DNA of 64,000 nt. It comes from Bacteroidaceae bacterium (GTDB lineage Bacteria; Bacteroidota; Bacteroidia; Bacteroidales; Bacteroidaceae). A program made the translations under genes and the position numbers. The stretch's first letter is position 1; every line of letters begins with the position of its first letter. The stretch spans positions 45,898 through 109,897 of the forward strand of contig JAFUAH010000019.1 of the NCBI GenBank assembly GCA_017464345.1. Reading direction: 5' to 3'. Under the pieces are notes generated by a model. The model was not told the origin of the DNA, searched no databases, and worked only from the letters and a program-made list of their open reading frames with translations. Below are positions 26,349 through 34,849 of this stretch, piece by piece.

Positions 26349-28478
26349 TCACTTTACCATCACCACCTTGCGACCGTTCTGAATGTAGAGTCCCCTGATG
26401 GGCTTCGTCACACGCTGGCCGGCCAAGTTGTAGACGGGAGCTTTCGTGTCAGCCTCGCCATTGATGGCATGAATGGCATTCTCGGTCCGCTCGATGGTGT
26501 ACCAGGCGATGTCGGTCTTATGTTCCTCCTCACCACCGCGATAGATGCTCTGCACACCGATGCGGTCGTAGGAGAGGGTGGACGAATTGAGGTAAACATA
26601 GACTTCCGTACCATTCACATAGAAATCCCATTCATCATTCATCGTGTAGGGAATCTCCACCAAGTCCTCCGTCAGGTTCTCGTAGAGACTGGCACTGAAG
26701 CGGTACTCGCTGACGGCACCGGCCTCATCGATATAGAGTTTGTAGAAGAGTTTATCCACGACAAGGGGATTGCCATTGACGTCAGTGATGGGGATATTCA
26801 GCGTTACGGCACCGAAATCATACTCTTCGTCCGAGTCTTCGAATTTCACCACCGAGGGGGCTGCGGGCGTTCCTGCCGTCTCGCTCACGCGGTAGAAGAC
26901 GGCCCCCGTGAGTATTTCGTAGGGATTTTCGGAGATGGCATTGGGATTGGTCAGCATCCAGTTTTCAGCTGTCAGTACAGCTCCATCCTCGGATACGGTT
27001 AGGCGGACATCCTCCACACCGTTCTCTCCATAGCCCAGGAAGTAGAAGTCGAAGTCGCCAAAATAGCTTTCATACGTACCATAATATTGTCCCGAAGGAA
27101 GCACAATTTTGCCGTCGCTGAGGGTACCCTTCAGCCATGCATCAGGCAAGTAGCTGCAGAGGCCCTGGACGTAGACATCCGTGCCGTCGAAGCCCACGCG
27201 GGTCACCCGTGTGACGGGAGTGTAGACCGGTGTCTGCTCGGCATTCTCGTCCTCTCCGTCCTCGAAAGTCAGGTCATAGGCCTCCAGATTATACTGTACG
27301 GTCTCCAGGCCCTCGGGCACTTCCACGACTTCGGGCTGCACCACGGCGCCAGGGGTCAGGGTCAAGCTTTCCCAGTAGTCATACCAGCCCTGCGAAGCGG
27401 TGGCATCGTCGCTTTCTGCAAAGAAGTAGTTCTCGTTCAGACTAATAACACGCGTCTCTGCATCGAAGTCGAGCACCATATAGGGTGTCTCTGCAAAACC
27501 ACCGTTACCGTCGGTCGTGTAGGGGATGAGATAGTTCTCATAGCCATAGTCATCCTCACCCATGTAGGTAGTGGGCACCTGCACCTGATTGTCCTTCAGC
27601 ACACCCTTCACCCATGCTCCGGGCACCCAATAGGACAGGCCCTGGATATAGACATCAGCACCGTCGATGGCCACCTGCACAGTCTGGTTCACGGTCTTGC
27701 TCTCCCAGTTCGACTCGCCAGAGACGTAGCCCAGCATAACCTGGGCATAATCCTCGGTTTGCAGGCCATCGGGGAGCGTCACCAGCTCCAGCACTTCAAT
27801 CTCAGGCTCCGTCCACTCGCCGTTCAGCTTGTAGAGTTGGATAGCCTTCTGATTGGTGTAAGTTCCCGATTTGTAGTAGCGGAAACGGGCCTGCCCGTTG
27901 GAAGCGTTATAGCGCAGGTATGCCCCACCGCTGGAGAGGACTACGACATTACCTTCTCCGTCAATACTGAGTTGGTTGACATAGGGCGTAGATGTGCTGG
28001 AAAGCAGGCCGTTGGCATCGCTGATCTGGCCCATATACAGGCCTCCAGCACCCTGCAGGCTATAGCCGCCGTCCACGGCTGCAATGGTAAATGATGCAGC
28101 ATCCGTGGCTGCCGTGCTGGCAATCTGGCCGTCGGCGATGGTGACACTGATGGTGTTGCCTGTGGCGTCCAGTACGTCGGCTGGACTGCCGTCAAGGGCT
28201 ACGGCTCCATCTTCATAGACAAACAGGTAGTGCCCCTCCCAATTCTCGGGAGTGGTGTTCACCTTCACATAGGTTGCAGCCTCGCCCTCGGCACGGCGCA
28301 TCCGCTTCAGAGGCAGCTGGGCACGGTTCTGTGACTTGGCCGCACGTACTTTCTGCATCTGCATGGGCACGGGCACTGCCTTCTGGTGCATCTCCTTGCC
28401 ATTCTGCGCAAACGCATTCTGCGCAAACGCTACTGCCGCAACGAGTACGGCCACGAATAAGGTGTAGAATTTCTTCAT
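26349..28478 (-). CDS. 709-residue secreted protein with shared module and sorting domain
   Basis: The ATG at 28478 (MKKFYTLFVA) follows the promoter and gives a clean signal peptide (1-24, cleaved near FAQ-N). Residues 69-219 form the module also found in the endonuclease and in the 1203-residue protein (YLFVYEDGAVALDG ... ARFRYYKSG ... AIQLYKL). Two related repeats follow (about 225-400 and 405-570), each opening with LPDGLQTEDY- or VPEGLETVQY-like text and containing VQVAIDGADVYIQGL / VGFDGTDVYVQGL. The end is YNLAGQRV...GLYIQNGRKVVMVK, a sorting domain. The function is unknown; it is probably a surface or secreted protein. Confidence 0.85.
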   Translation of the reverse strand: MKKFYTLFVAVLVAAVAFAQNAFAQNGKEMHQKAVPVPMQMQKVRAAKSQNRAQLPLKRMRRAEGEAATYVKVNTTPENWEGHYLFVYEDGAVALDGSPADVLDATGNTISVTIADGQIASTAATDAASFTIAAVDGGYSLQGAGGLYMGQISDANGLLSSTSTPYVNQLSIDGEGNVVVLSSGGAYLRYNASNGQARFRYYKSGTYTNQKAIQLYKLNGEWTEPEIEVLELVTLPDGLQTEDYAQVMLGYVSGESNWESKTVNQTVQVAIDGADVYIQGLSYWVPGAWVKGVLKDNQVQVPTTYMGEDDYGYENYLIPYTTDGNGGFAETPYMVLDFDAETRVISLNENYFFAESDDATASQGWYDYWESLTLTPGAVVQPEVVEVPEGLETVQYNLEAYDLTFEDGEDENAEQTPVYTPVTRVTRVGFDGTDVYVQGLCSYLPDAWLKGTLSDGKIVLPSGQYYGTYESYFGDFDFYFLGYGENGVEDVRLTVSEDGAVLTAENWMLTNPNAISENPYEILTGAVFYRVSETAGTPAAPSVVKFEDSDEEYDFGAVTLNIPITDVNGNPLVVDKLFYKLYIDEAGAVSEYRFSASLYENLTEDLVEIPYTMNDEWDFYVNGTEVYVYLNSSTLSYDRIGVQSIYRGGEEEHKTDIAWYTIERTENAIHAINGEADTKAPVYNLAGQRVTKPIRGLYIQNGRKVVMVK

Positions 28479-28512
28479 ATTGTTAAAATTTAGAATTAAA
28501 ATATATAAAATT

Positions 28513-28554
28513 CGACGGCAAAGGTACGAAATATTTACGAAACCTTTGCCGTCG
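28513..28554 (-). terminator. terminator of nrdD-nrdG that also carries the next gene's -7 box
   Basis: A perfect 13-bp inverted repeat (28513-28525 with 28542-28554, arms CGACGGCAAAGGT and complement). Read on the minus strand it follows the nrdG stop and is followed by an AT-rich tail; its distal arm contains the -7 box TACCTTTG (28519-28526) of the 709-residue protein gene. Ending one unit and starting the next therefore share the same bases. Confidence 0.7.
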
Positions 28555-28585
28555 GCTATCTTATTTTTCACCCAGCACTACAAAT

Positions 28586-29053
28586 TTATTTCCAGAAGCG
28601 GTATGTGATGTCGGTCAGTGCGTTGGCCATGGGGCTATGCTCCACCCTGAAGAGGCGCTGATTGGTGGTGTGTGAGTTAAGAGGTCCCCGTGCTGCATCG
28701 TAGGCTCCCGTCTTCACATAGTCGAAGTTGGCGAGTTCAATGTCAGCCACCAGTTCATCTCGCCCGCTGTACCAGGCCGTGCGCACGTCGGCGTGGGCCT
28801 TCACCCAGGCTGCCAGCCGGTTCACCTCTGCCGGGTCGTTGTCGCCGCCCATGAAGCAGATACAGGTGATGCCGAAATGCCCCGTCAGCATGGCGGACAG
28901 GGCTTCGGTGGTGAGGGGGTCGCCTACGTCTTCCCACAAGTATCGGCTGTGGCAGCCACGGCACCGGATGGGGCAACCGCTGATGCTGACGGCCAGCGTT
29001 ATCTCGTCGGGAATTTCGGCGAAGACTTCTTTCGTATCGACGTATTTTAACAT
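28586..29053 (-). CDS. nrdG: anaerobic ribonucleotide reductase activating protein
   Basis: A 155-residue radical SAM activase that installs the glycyl radical in NrdD. The cluster motif is CPIRCRGC (C27, C31, C34), followed by CFMGGDNDPAEV, which corresponds to the SAM-binding GGE region of the family. It lies 118 bp downstream of nrdD on the same strand, with a repeat-rich gap between. Confidence 0.94.
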   Translation of the reverse strand: MLKYVDTKEVFAEIPDEITLAVSISGCPIRCRGCHSRYLWEDVGDPLTTEALSAMLTGHFGITCICFMGGDNDPAEVNRLAAWVKAHADVRTAWYSGRDELVADIELANFDYVKTGAYDAARGPLNSHTTNQRLFRVEHSPMANALTDITYRFWK

Positions 29054-29165
29054 GGGGAAGTTATGGAGGAGTTATGAGGGAGTTATGGAGGAGAAGGACA
29101 TTTGTCCCTATAACTCCGCGAACGAAGTGAGCATAACTCCTCTATAACTCCCCCATAACTCCCTA
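29054..29165. repeat. GAGTTATGGAGG repeat cluster between nrdD and nrdG
   Basis: Three direct copies of a GGAGTTATGGAGG-like unit (29054-29093) face three complementary copies (29132-29163, CATAACTCC repeated), so the whole gap can fold into a long hairpin. It lies directly before the nrdG start codon and might affect nrdG translation or mRNA stability. Confidence 0.65.
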
Positions 29166-29171
29166 TCTATC

Positions 29172-31328
29172 CTATAATTGACAACTATACGTACGCTTGG
29201 CTGCCTCTATCTGGCGGTCCTTGCCGAAAGCGGGGATGGGACGCAGATAGCCTATGATGCGGGTGTACTGGGTAATGTTGGTCGAACCGCAGCAGGGGCA
29301 GACCTCCACGGGCTTCTTGATGATGTGGCCGCAGTCCTCGCACTTCGAGTTGGGGACGTTGTAGGTGAAGTAGCTGGTGCCGTTCTGGATGGCAAAGTCG
29401 ATGAGCTTCAGATACTGCTCCTTGGAGAGGTGGTCCTGGAGGTTGCAGTGCAGGGCCGAGCCGCCGTCGGTGAACTGGTAGGTCTGCCGGCCGTGCAGGA
29501 TGAACTTGTCCAGCACACGCGTCTCGTCGTGCGCATCGTAGAAATAGGAGTTGTAGAGGTTCTCGTTGTCGGGCACCCAATAGCCATCCTCCTTATCCCA
29601 ACGGTAGTTCTTGCCGCCAAGGCCCTCGGCGGGCACCACCTCGGAGTTGAAGAGGAAGGGCTTCTTCTTGTCGTTGATACTGTGGCGCTTGTTCTCCTCC
29701 TTGATGGTGCCGAGGATGAGCTGCAGGAACTTGATGTACTCGGGGTTGTTATCGACGGACAGGCCCAGGAAACGTGCAGCCTCGTTGAGACCGTTGATGC
29801 CGATGGTGGAGTATAGTTTCGAGATGTAGATGTAGCCACCGTTGGAGGCTGCGAACATCTTGCGGTCTTCCATCTCGTAGAGCATGGTCTTGTAGGCAAT
29901 GTGATACTTATAGACGCGCTCCAGAATGTTGGTCAGGTAGAGGCGCAGGAAGGCGTAGAAGTCATGGTCGCCCTCGGTGCCCTGCACGGTGCGTTTGGCA
30001 TCCTGCACGATGCGGTTGATGTTCAGCGTGATGACGTTGCACGAGCCGGTCATGACACCCGTCAGTCCCGAGGTGGGATTGAAGGTGTTTTCCGTCAGTT
30101 CGTTCTTCAGTCGGCAACAGGAGGCCAGCGAGTCGGCGCTGTCGGAGATGTAGGTGAAGAAGGAGTGGCCCTCGGCGTACATCTCGGCGGTGAAGTCCTT
30201 GTAGTCCTGGTCAATGATGTCCTTTGTCTCGGGGTCATAGACCATGGCCATAGTCTCGACGGGGAAGGTGAGCACCTGCTTGAGACGCAGTTTGTTGAAC
30301 CACTTCATGAACATGCGCTGGAGCGTATCGACAGCCTTCCACTCGGGCTTGGTGCCGTCGGGGTAGCAGAAGTCGCCGAAGAGGGACTGGAAATAGGTAT
30401 GGTCGTAGTAAGAGACGTTGGTGAAGGGGGATTGATACGAGCGGTTGCCGGCGGGCTGGTTGATGCCCCAGATGAACTGCTTGAAGGCCTTCAGGATGTG
30501 GTCGCGCACGGTGCGCTGCTGGAGGCAGCAGTCGGTGGTGGCCACTTCGTCGAGACGGTCGTACCACTGCGGGCCAAACTCCGAGATGATGTAGTAGTTG
30601 AGCACGACAAAGTACTCACCGAATGCCACGGCGCCCTTGCACTGAGAGGAAAGGAGGAAGGTAAGGTTCGTAATCTGCCCTGAGAAGGACTGCAGGTCGT
30701 TTGGCGGGCCCGGTGTCACACCGTCGATATTGCCCACGCCTTCGGTCATCAGGGGATAGAGGCTGACGGCCATGCAGTACTGCTTCAGGACGGGGGTGGA
30801 GGCCTCGTCGTGGGTGTAGATGATGTGGTGGTTCAGGTCTGCCTCGTACTGCTTGGCCACTTCGGGGAACATCTGGTTCAGCTTGTCCTTCATGCGCTGG
30901 CGCTGGATGACACGGTTGGTGGTCTTATAGACCTCACCTTCGAGGTTGGCCACGTTCTTCATGGTGACGTTGGCATTGGCGTCGGTCTCCGAGGCCGTGG
31001 CGGCGTTGTCGGCCGTCTGGCTGTACTCGTTCATGTAGTCGATGCGCTCCTTGATGAAACGTGCCTCGGCGTGCTGCTGGCGATACAGGATGTACGACTT
31101 GGCCTCGGCGTAGTAGCCGTTGCTCATCAGGGCCATCTCCACCCTGTTCTGGATTTCCTCAACGGTGAAGCCGTCGCGAACGGATATGCTCTCGCTGAGG
31201 TCGGTGGCCACGCTCTTTATCTTGTCCTCGTCGAGCTTGGACACCGACTGGAATGCCCCTATGATGGCACTCTTGATTTTTGCTCTGTTAAACTCCTCCT
31301 TGGAGCCGTCTCTCTTGATTACAATCAT
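29172..31328 (-). CDS. nrdD: anaerobic ribonucleoside-triphosphate reductase
   Basis: A 718-residue class III reductase that makes dNTPs without oxygen. The N-terminal ATP-cone (IVIKRDGSKEEFNRAKI) supports allosteric control. Near the C-terminus are four zinc cysteines (CEDCGHIIKKPVEVCPCCGS) and the glycyl radical site G693 in RIIGY. It is the first gene of nrdD-nrdG and has a consensus promoter about 90 bases upstream. Its presence fits an anaerobic gut or oral lifestyle. Confidence 0.96.
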   Translation of the reverse strand: MIVIKRDGSKEEFNRAKIKSAIIGAFQSVSKLDEDKIKSVATDLSESISVRDGFTVEEIQNRVEMALMSNGYYAEAKSYILYRQQHAEARFIKERIDYMNEYSQTADNAATASETDANANVTMKNVANLEGEVYKTTNRVIQRQRMKDKLNQMFPEVAKQYEADLNHHIIYTHDEASTPVLKQYCMAVSLYPLMTEGVGNIDGVTPGPPNDLQSFSGQITNLTFLLSSQCKGAVAFGEYFVVLNYYIISEFGPQWYDRLDEVATTDCCLQQRTVRDHILKAFKQFIWGINQPAGNRSYQSPFTNVSYYDHTYFQSLFGDFCYPDGTKPEWKAVDTLQRMFMKWFNKLRLKQVLTFPVETMAMVYDPETKDIIDQDYKDFTAEMYAEGHSFFTYISDSADSLASCCRLKNELTENTFNPTSGLTGVMTGSCNVITLNINRIVQDAKRTVQGTEGDHDFYAFLRLYLTNILERVYKYHIAYKTMLYEMEDRKMFAASNGGYIYISKLYSTIGINGLNEAARFLGLSVDNNPEYIKFLQLILGTIKEENKRHSINDKKKPFLFNSEVVPAEGLGGKNYRWDKEDGYWVPDNENLYNSYFYDAHDETRVLDKFILHGRQTYQFTDGGSALHCNLQDHLSKEQYLKLIDFAIQNGTSYFTYNVPNSKCEDCGHIIKKPVEVCPCCGSTNITQYTRIIGYLRPIPAFGKDRQIEAAKRTYSCQL

Positions 31329-31417
31329 GTTAGATTAGGTGTAAAGTGAACCTTGTATGTTATGTGTTGAATGAACCTTTTTACCCTCGCCCGAACGGAT
31401 GTCGGCGAAAACGACTA

Positions 31418-31425
31418 CAAATTTA
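31418..31425 (-). promoter_or_regulatory. promoter of nrdD-nrdG
   Basis: The minus strand reads TAAATTTG, with a -33 TTTG twenty bases upstream, matching both Bacteroidota consensus elements. The leader is about 85 nt. I see no clear NrdR box. Confidence 0.65.
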
Positions 31426-31566
31426 AGAAAGGTCTTTGAATTGACCAAAATAAAACACTAAAATTATCGCCCAAAAACAAAAGTTTTCCAAAACAAAAAG
31501 TCAATCGCCTAATTACAAGAGACTTAAGCGACTGACGTTATACTGAAAGTTTTCCAAAAAGTTTTT

Positions 31567-31767
31567 TCAGCTTGTGGCTTCGTTGTTTTTATCGGACAAC
31601 TTCGGCCGTGGCAAGCGGTGCGCCCGGCGCAGTGCTTCGGTGATAATCCACTGCAGCTGTCCGTTGGTCGAACGGAACTCGTCGGCCGCCCACGCCTCGA
31701 TGGCCGACATGGTGTCTCCGTCGATGCGCAGGATGAAGTTTTTGGTCGTGTTTTCTTTCTTGGCCAT
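31567..31767 (-). CDS. Arc-like ribbon-helix-helix DNA-binding protein
   Basis: A 66-residue protein starting at 31767 (MAKKENTTKNFILRIDGDTM). FILRIDGDTMSAIEAWAADEFRSTNGQLQWIITEALRRA fits the ribbon-helix-helix fold: a short beta strand, then two helices with the conserved turn. It lies 74 bp downstream of an SPFH-domain gene, a pairing common in Bacteroidales. It may repress its own operon through the tandem TGATATCA palindromes at 32834-32852, which is an inference. Confidence 0.8.
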   Translation of the reverse strand: MAKKENTTKNFILRIDGDTMSAIEAWAADEFRSTNGQLQWIITEALRRAHRLPRPKLSDKNNEATS

Positions 31768-31841
31768 AAGGTGGCAAAATTGGGATTGCCGATCTCCCCC
31801 GGTTCGTGTTAATTCGCGCAATTCGCTTGTGGAAACAGGCA

Positions 31842-32804
31842 TCAATGGTTCAGCGTGCCCGTATTCACGACCGGCTGTGCCGAATCGTCGCCGCAGAGCA
31901 CAACGAGCAGGTTCGAGACCATAGCCGCCTTCTTATCGTCGTCCAGTTCCACGATTTCCTCGTTCGACAGTTTGTCCAGGGCCATCTTCACCATTGAGAC
32001 GGCGCCCTCCACAATCTTCTCACGTGCCGTGATGATGGCCGATGCCTGCTGCCGACGCAGCATGACGGCGGCAATCTCCGGTGCGTAGGCCAGATAGTTG
32101 ATGCGGGCTTCCACCACTTCGATGCCTGCCAACGCCAGGCGCTCGTCGAGTTTCTGCTCCAGCAACTGGTTAATCTCGTCCGAACCGGAACGCAAGGTGA
32201 GTTCGCCCGACTTGTTGTCCTCGTCGTCGTAGGCGTACCGACCTGCCACCTGGCGCAGGGCAGCGTCGCTCTGCACGCGGACAAACTTCTCCAGGGCGTT
32301 CATGATGCTCTTCACGTCGGTCCCCACCTGTCCCTGTGCCGTCGTGGCCATCGTCTGCGTATCCACCTCGAAGAGAGCCTTATACGTATCCTTCAGTTTC
32401 CACACCAGCACGAGGCCTATCATCACGGGGTTGCCCACCTTGTCGTTCACCTTGATAGGCTCGGCGTCCAGGTTGCGGGCACGCAACGACAGTTTTTTCG
32501 TCCCGTAGAAGGGATTAATCCAGAAGTAACCAGCCTGGCTAAACGTACCGGCGTACTTGCCGAACCACGTTGCCACACGGGCTTCGTTGGGCTCCAGCAT
32601 CATGAAGCCGCACCACACGAAGATGCTCACCACTACGGCCAGGGCACCCAGAGCCATCACCCAACCGCCATTTGCGTTTTCGTCCAACAGCACGCAGCCC
32701 CAGATGAACAGGGCGATGCCGCCCAGGGTCAGCACGAGGTTTGCAAACAACATGAGGAAGCCATTATAGACACTCCCTGCAAAGTTTCTTTCTTTGTTCT
32801 CCAT
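31842..32804 (-). CDS. SPFH/band 7 domain membrane protein
   Basis: A 320-residue protein: two hydrophobic segments (about 13-36 and 46-69), then an SPFH domain with PNEARVATWFGKYAGTF and GYFWINPFYGTKKLSLRARNLDAEPIKV, and a helical C-terminal part (LDERLALAGIEVVEARINYLAYAPEIAAVMLRRQQA). Such proteins assemble into membrane microdomain scaffolds related to stomatin and flotillin. It is cotranscribed with a small ribbon-helix-helix protein and preceded by a palindromic operator. Confidence 0.85.
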   Translation of the reverse strand: MENKERNFAGSVYNGFLMLFANLVLTLGGIALFIWGCVLLDENANGGWVMALGALAVVVSIFVWCGFMMLEPNEARVATWFGKYAGTFSQAGYFWINPFYGTKKLSLRARNLDAEPIKVNDKVGNPVMIGLVLVWKLKDTYKALFEVDTQTMATTAQGQVGTDVKSIMNALEKFVRVQSDAALRQVAGRYAYDDEDNKSGELTLRSGSDEINQLLEQKLDERLALAGIEVVEARINYLAYAPEIAAVMLRRQQASAIITAREKIVEGAVSMVKMALDKLSNEEIVELDDDKKAAMVSNLLVVLCGDDSAQPVVNTGTLNH

Positions 32805-32833
32805 TGTCTTTTGGTTTCAGTGTTTGTATTATA

Positions 32834-32860
32834 TGATATCATTTTGATATCACAAAAGTA
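32834..32860 (-). promoter_or_regulatory. promoter with tandem palindromic operator of the SPFH operon
   Basis: The minus-strand -7 box TACTTTTG (32853-32860) is followed at once by two copies of the palindrome TGATATCA (32845-32852 and 32834-32841) separated by TTT. The site covers the expected transcription start, where a bound dimer-of-dimers would block RNA polymerase. The spacing of about one helical turn suits ribbon-helix-helix repressors, such as the one encoded in the same operon. Confidence 0.65.
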
Positions 32861-32961
32861 AGCATTATTTTCTTTACGTCCAAATAAAATGCACAATATT
32901 TTTTAATAGCGCAGTGATGATGATTTCCTTGGTCACAATTCGTTTATTGTCCGTTTATGGG

Positions 32962-34122
32962 CTAGGGCATAAAGTGGCGCCAGTTGTGTAATTGCACTTC
33001 TGTCTGACTATTTTCCAAAGAGCCATTGTAGATAACAGTTCGTGTGCCGACCTCGCCTTTAATATAGTCCTGCATCTTGGTGAGCTTGGCTGAAAACTCT
33101 GGATGATAGGTCGTGGCCGACTTTATTTCGTAACCGTCAGCTCGCCGACCAGTGAGCATCACCAAATCAATCTCGTTCTGATTGGAATCTCTATAGAAGA
33201 AAAGATTGCTCTCACGCCCTGCATTGAATCGATGCTTCAGGGCCTCCATTACCACGAAATTTTCAAAAAGGTGCCCGCGCATCTTGTCTCGCGCCAATTG
33301 TTCAGGCGACTCTATATCCAACAAGTAACAAGCTAGACCCGTGTCGCAAAAATAAAGCTTAGGAGACTTCACCAGCCTCTTTCGGGTGTTAGCAAAATAA
33401 GGTGGCAAAAGATAAGCGATATAGGAAGTCTGTAGGATGGAGAGCCAAGCCGTGATTGTCTTGGAATCCACACCCACCTCGCTGGCCAGTTCTGAAGCAT
33501 TGAACAGCGAGCCGATACGGCCTGCGCACAAACGCAGGAAGGTGTTGAATTGCATAAGGTTCCGCACCTGAAGCAAATCCCTGACATCCCGTTCCAAATA
33601 GGTCTTCACATAACTCGGATAAAAGAAGCGTGCGGTATTCTTTTCAGCACAAATGGCAGGATATAGGCCATTGAAGAGAATTTCATCCAACGTCTGCGTG
33701 GATAGTTCTTCGCGCACTTCACTAAATGCCATTGGCAGTAGCTCGAACATTCCTGTACGACCAGCCAATGACTGGGAAACGCTGTGAAGTAATGCAAAAT
33801 TGGAACTCCCAGACAATATAAATCGACGTTCTGAGTCATTGTCAACAATGCCTTGAATGTAAGACAATAGTTCAGGCACACGCTGCACCTCGTCGATAAT
33901 CATTCCGCCAGAAGTCTGGTTCAGGAAACCGCGAGGGTCGTCCATCGCAGCTGCACGGACATCAATGTCTTCAAGCGAAACTTGCTTATATTCAGGAAAG
34001 AGATGGGTCACCAATGTGCTCTTTCCTGACTGGCGCGGTCCAGTAACACATAATACAGGAAAGTACTTAGCGGCTTCAAGGAGCGTCTTTCCCTGCTCCC
34101 TTCTAATAAAGTTCTTATCCAT
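32962..34122 (-). CDS. AAA ATPase with DUF4143 domain
   Basis: A 386-residue protein. The N-terminal AAA_14-type domain has Walker A GPRQSGKST (28-36), Walker B GMIIDEVQ and a sensor segment FILSGSSNF. The C-terminal DUF4143 domain resembles PD-(D/E)XK nucleases and includes FYRDSNQNEIDLVM and YEIKSATTY (acidic, Glu-X-Lys pattern). Members of this large, patchily distributed family have no settled function. A second, distantly related copy lies 730 bp away at 34850-36154 on the other strand. Confidence 0.85.
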   Translation of the reverse strand: MDKNFIRREQGKTLLEAAKYFPVLCVTGPRQSGKSTLVTHLFPEYKQVSLEDIDVRAAAMDDPRGFLNQTSGGMIIDEVQRVPELLSYIQGIVDNDSERRFILSGSSNFALLHSVSQSLAGRTGMFELLPMAFSEVREELSTQTLDEILFNGLYPAICAEKNTARFFYPSYVKTYLERDVRDLLQVRNLMQFNTFLRLCAGRIGSLFNASELASEVGVDSKTITAWLSILQTSYIAYLLPPYFANTRKRLVKSPKLYFCDTGLACYLLDIESPEQLARDKMRGHLFENFVVMEALKHRFNAGRESNLFFYRDSNQNEIDLVMLTGRRADGYEIKSATTYHPEFSAKLTKMQDYIKGEVGTRTVIYNGSLENSQTEVQLHNWRHFMP

Positions 34123-34278
34123 TATTTATGTAAATTCGGAATTTCGATGCAAATTTACATAAAATTTCTCTATCTACAAGATATTAAACGCATTATTTGC
34201 ATGTAGGTGATGTTTTTTTGTTTATTTCGCATTACGTATACTTAACAAACAAAAAAAAGCCCCTCTTGCTCGAGAGAC

Positions 34279-34304
34279 TTTTTGCGGTGCGTACGGGATT
34301 TGAA
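34279..34304 (-). repeat. orphan tRNA-Asp 3'-end fragment (possible attachment site)
   Basis: The 20 bases at 34279-34298 (TTTTTGCGGTGCGTACGGGA) are repeated exactly at 36259-36278 and match the 3' end of the tRNA-Asp genes at 36362 and 36558. The following TTTGAA resembles the CTCGAA of the T loop, after which similarity is lost. It looks like an attachment-site remnant left by integration into tRNA-Asp. Confidence 0.6.
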
Positions 34305-34351
34305 TGCGCCAGATGTATCTCCAGTAGAATTGTGTTGGCTCAATCAACACA

Positions 34352-34705
34352 TTGTTTCACTATTTCATTTTTATCTCTCTTTTCTTTTCGGTGGGAGACG
34401 TTGCAGCACTCTATGGTGTAGAAACAAAGCGTGTCAGTGAGGCTGTGAAAAACAATAATGAAAAGTTTCCTAAAGGATATCTTTTCATGCTGGATGACAG
34501 CGAGAAAGAGGAACTGGTCGAAAATTTCGACCAGTTCGAGAGCATGAAGCATTCGCCCGTCCCTCCCACTGCCTTCACGGAACGCGACTTGTACATGCTG
34601 ACCACAATTCTGAAGTCTGAACGGGCGGTGCAGACTACCATCGCCATCATCGACACCTTCGCACAGGTACGGGAGATAGCAAAGACAATGGAAGCTTTGC
34701 TGTAA
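34352..34705 (+). pseudogene. truncated ORF6N-domain protein
   Basis: From about 34391 the translation reads GDVAALYGVETKRVSEAVKNNNEKFPKGYLFML, the central part of an ORF6N domain, but the first ~20 residues of the domain (the strand before D/R-x-V-A-x-L-Y) are replaced by an unrelated hydrophobic stretch. The C-terminal half runs on to a stop at 34705 (...AIIDTFAQVREIAKTMEALL). ORF6N domains occur in phage and mobile-element proteins. It is probably the 5'-truncated remainder of such a gene, left between tRNA-derived repeats. Confidence 0.6.
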
Positions 34706-34801
34706 GCGTCTGGCAACAGGGAGAGGCAAGCGTCTCTGACGAAAAGTGCAACTTTTTACAAAAAAAGTACGTAGAAGTGTTGCTTCCTGAAGAACTTTGA
34801 T

Positions 34802-34809
34802 TATATTTG
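34802..34809 (+). promoter_or_regulatory. -7 promoter box of the DUF4143 ATPase at 34850
   Basis: TATATTTG, 40 bases before the ATG, matching the Bacteroidota consensus. Confidence 0.5.
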
Positions 34810-34849
34810 CAGACGAAAAACGTTACATTGTACAGAAAATCGTCTGTGT

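Noticed and set aside
29054-29165. Possible CRISPR array in the repeat cluster before nrdG
   Set aside because: Units are short (about 13 bp), adjacent and partly inverted, with no unique spacers and no cas genes in the window.
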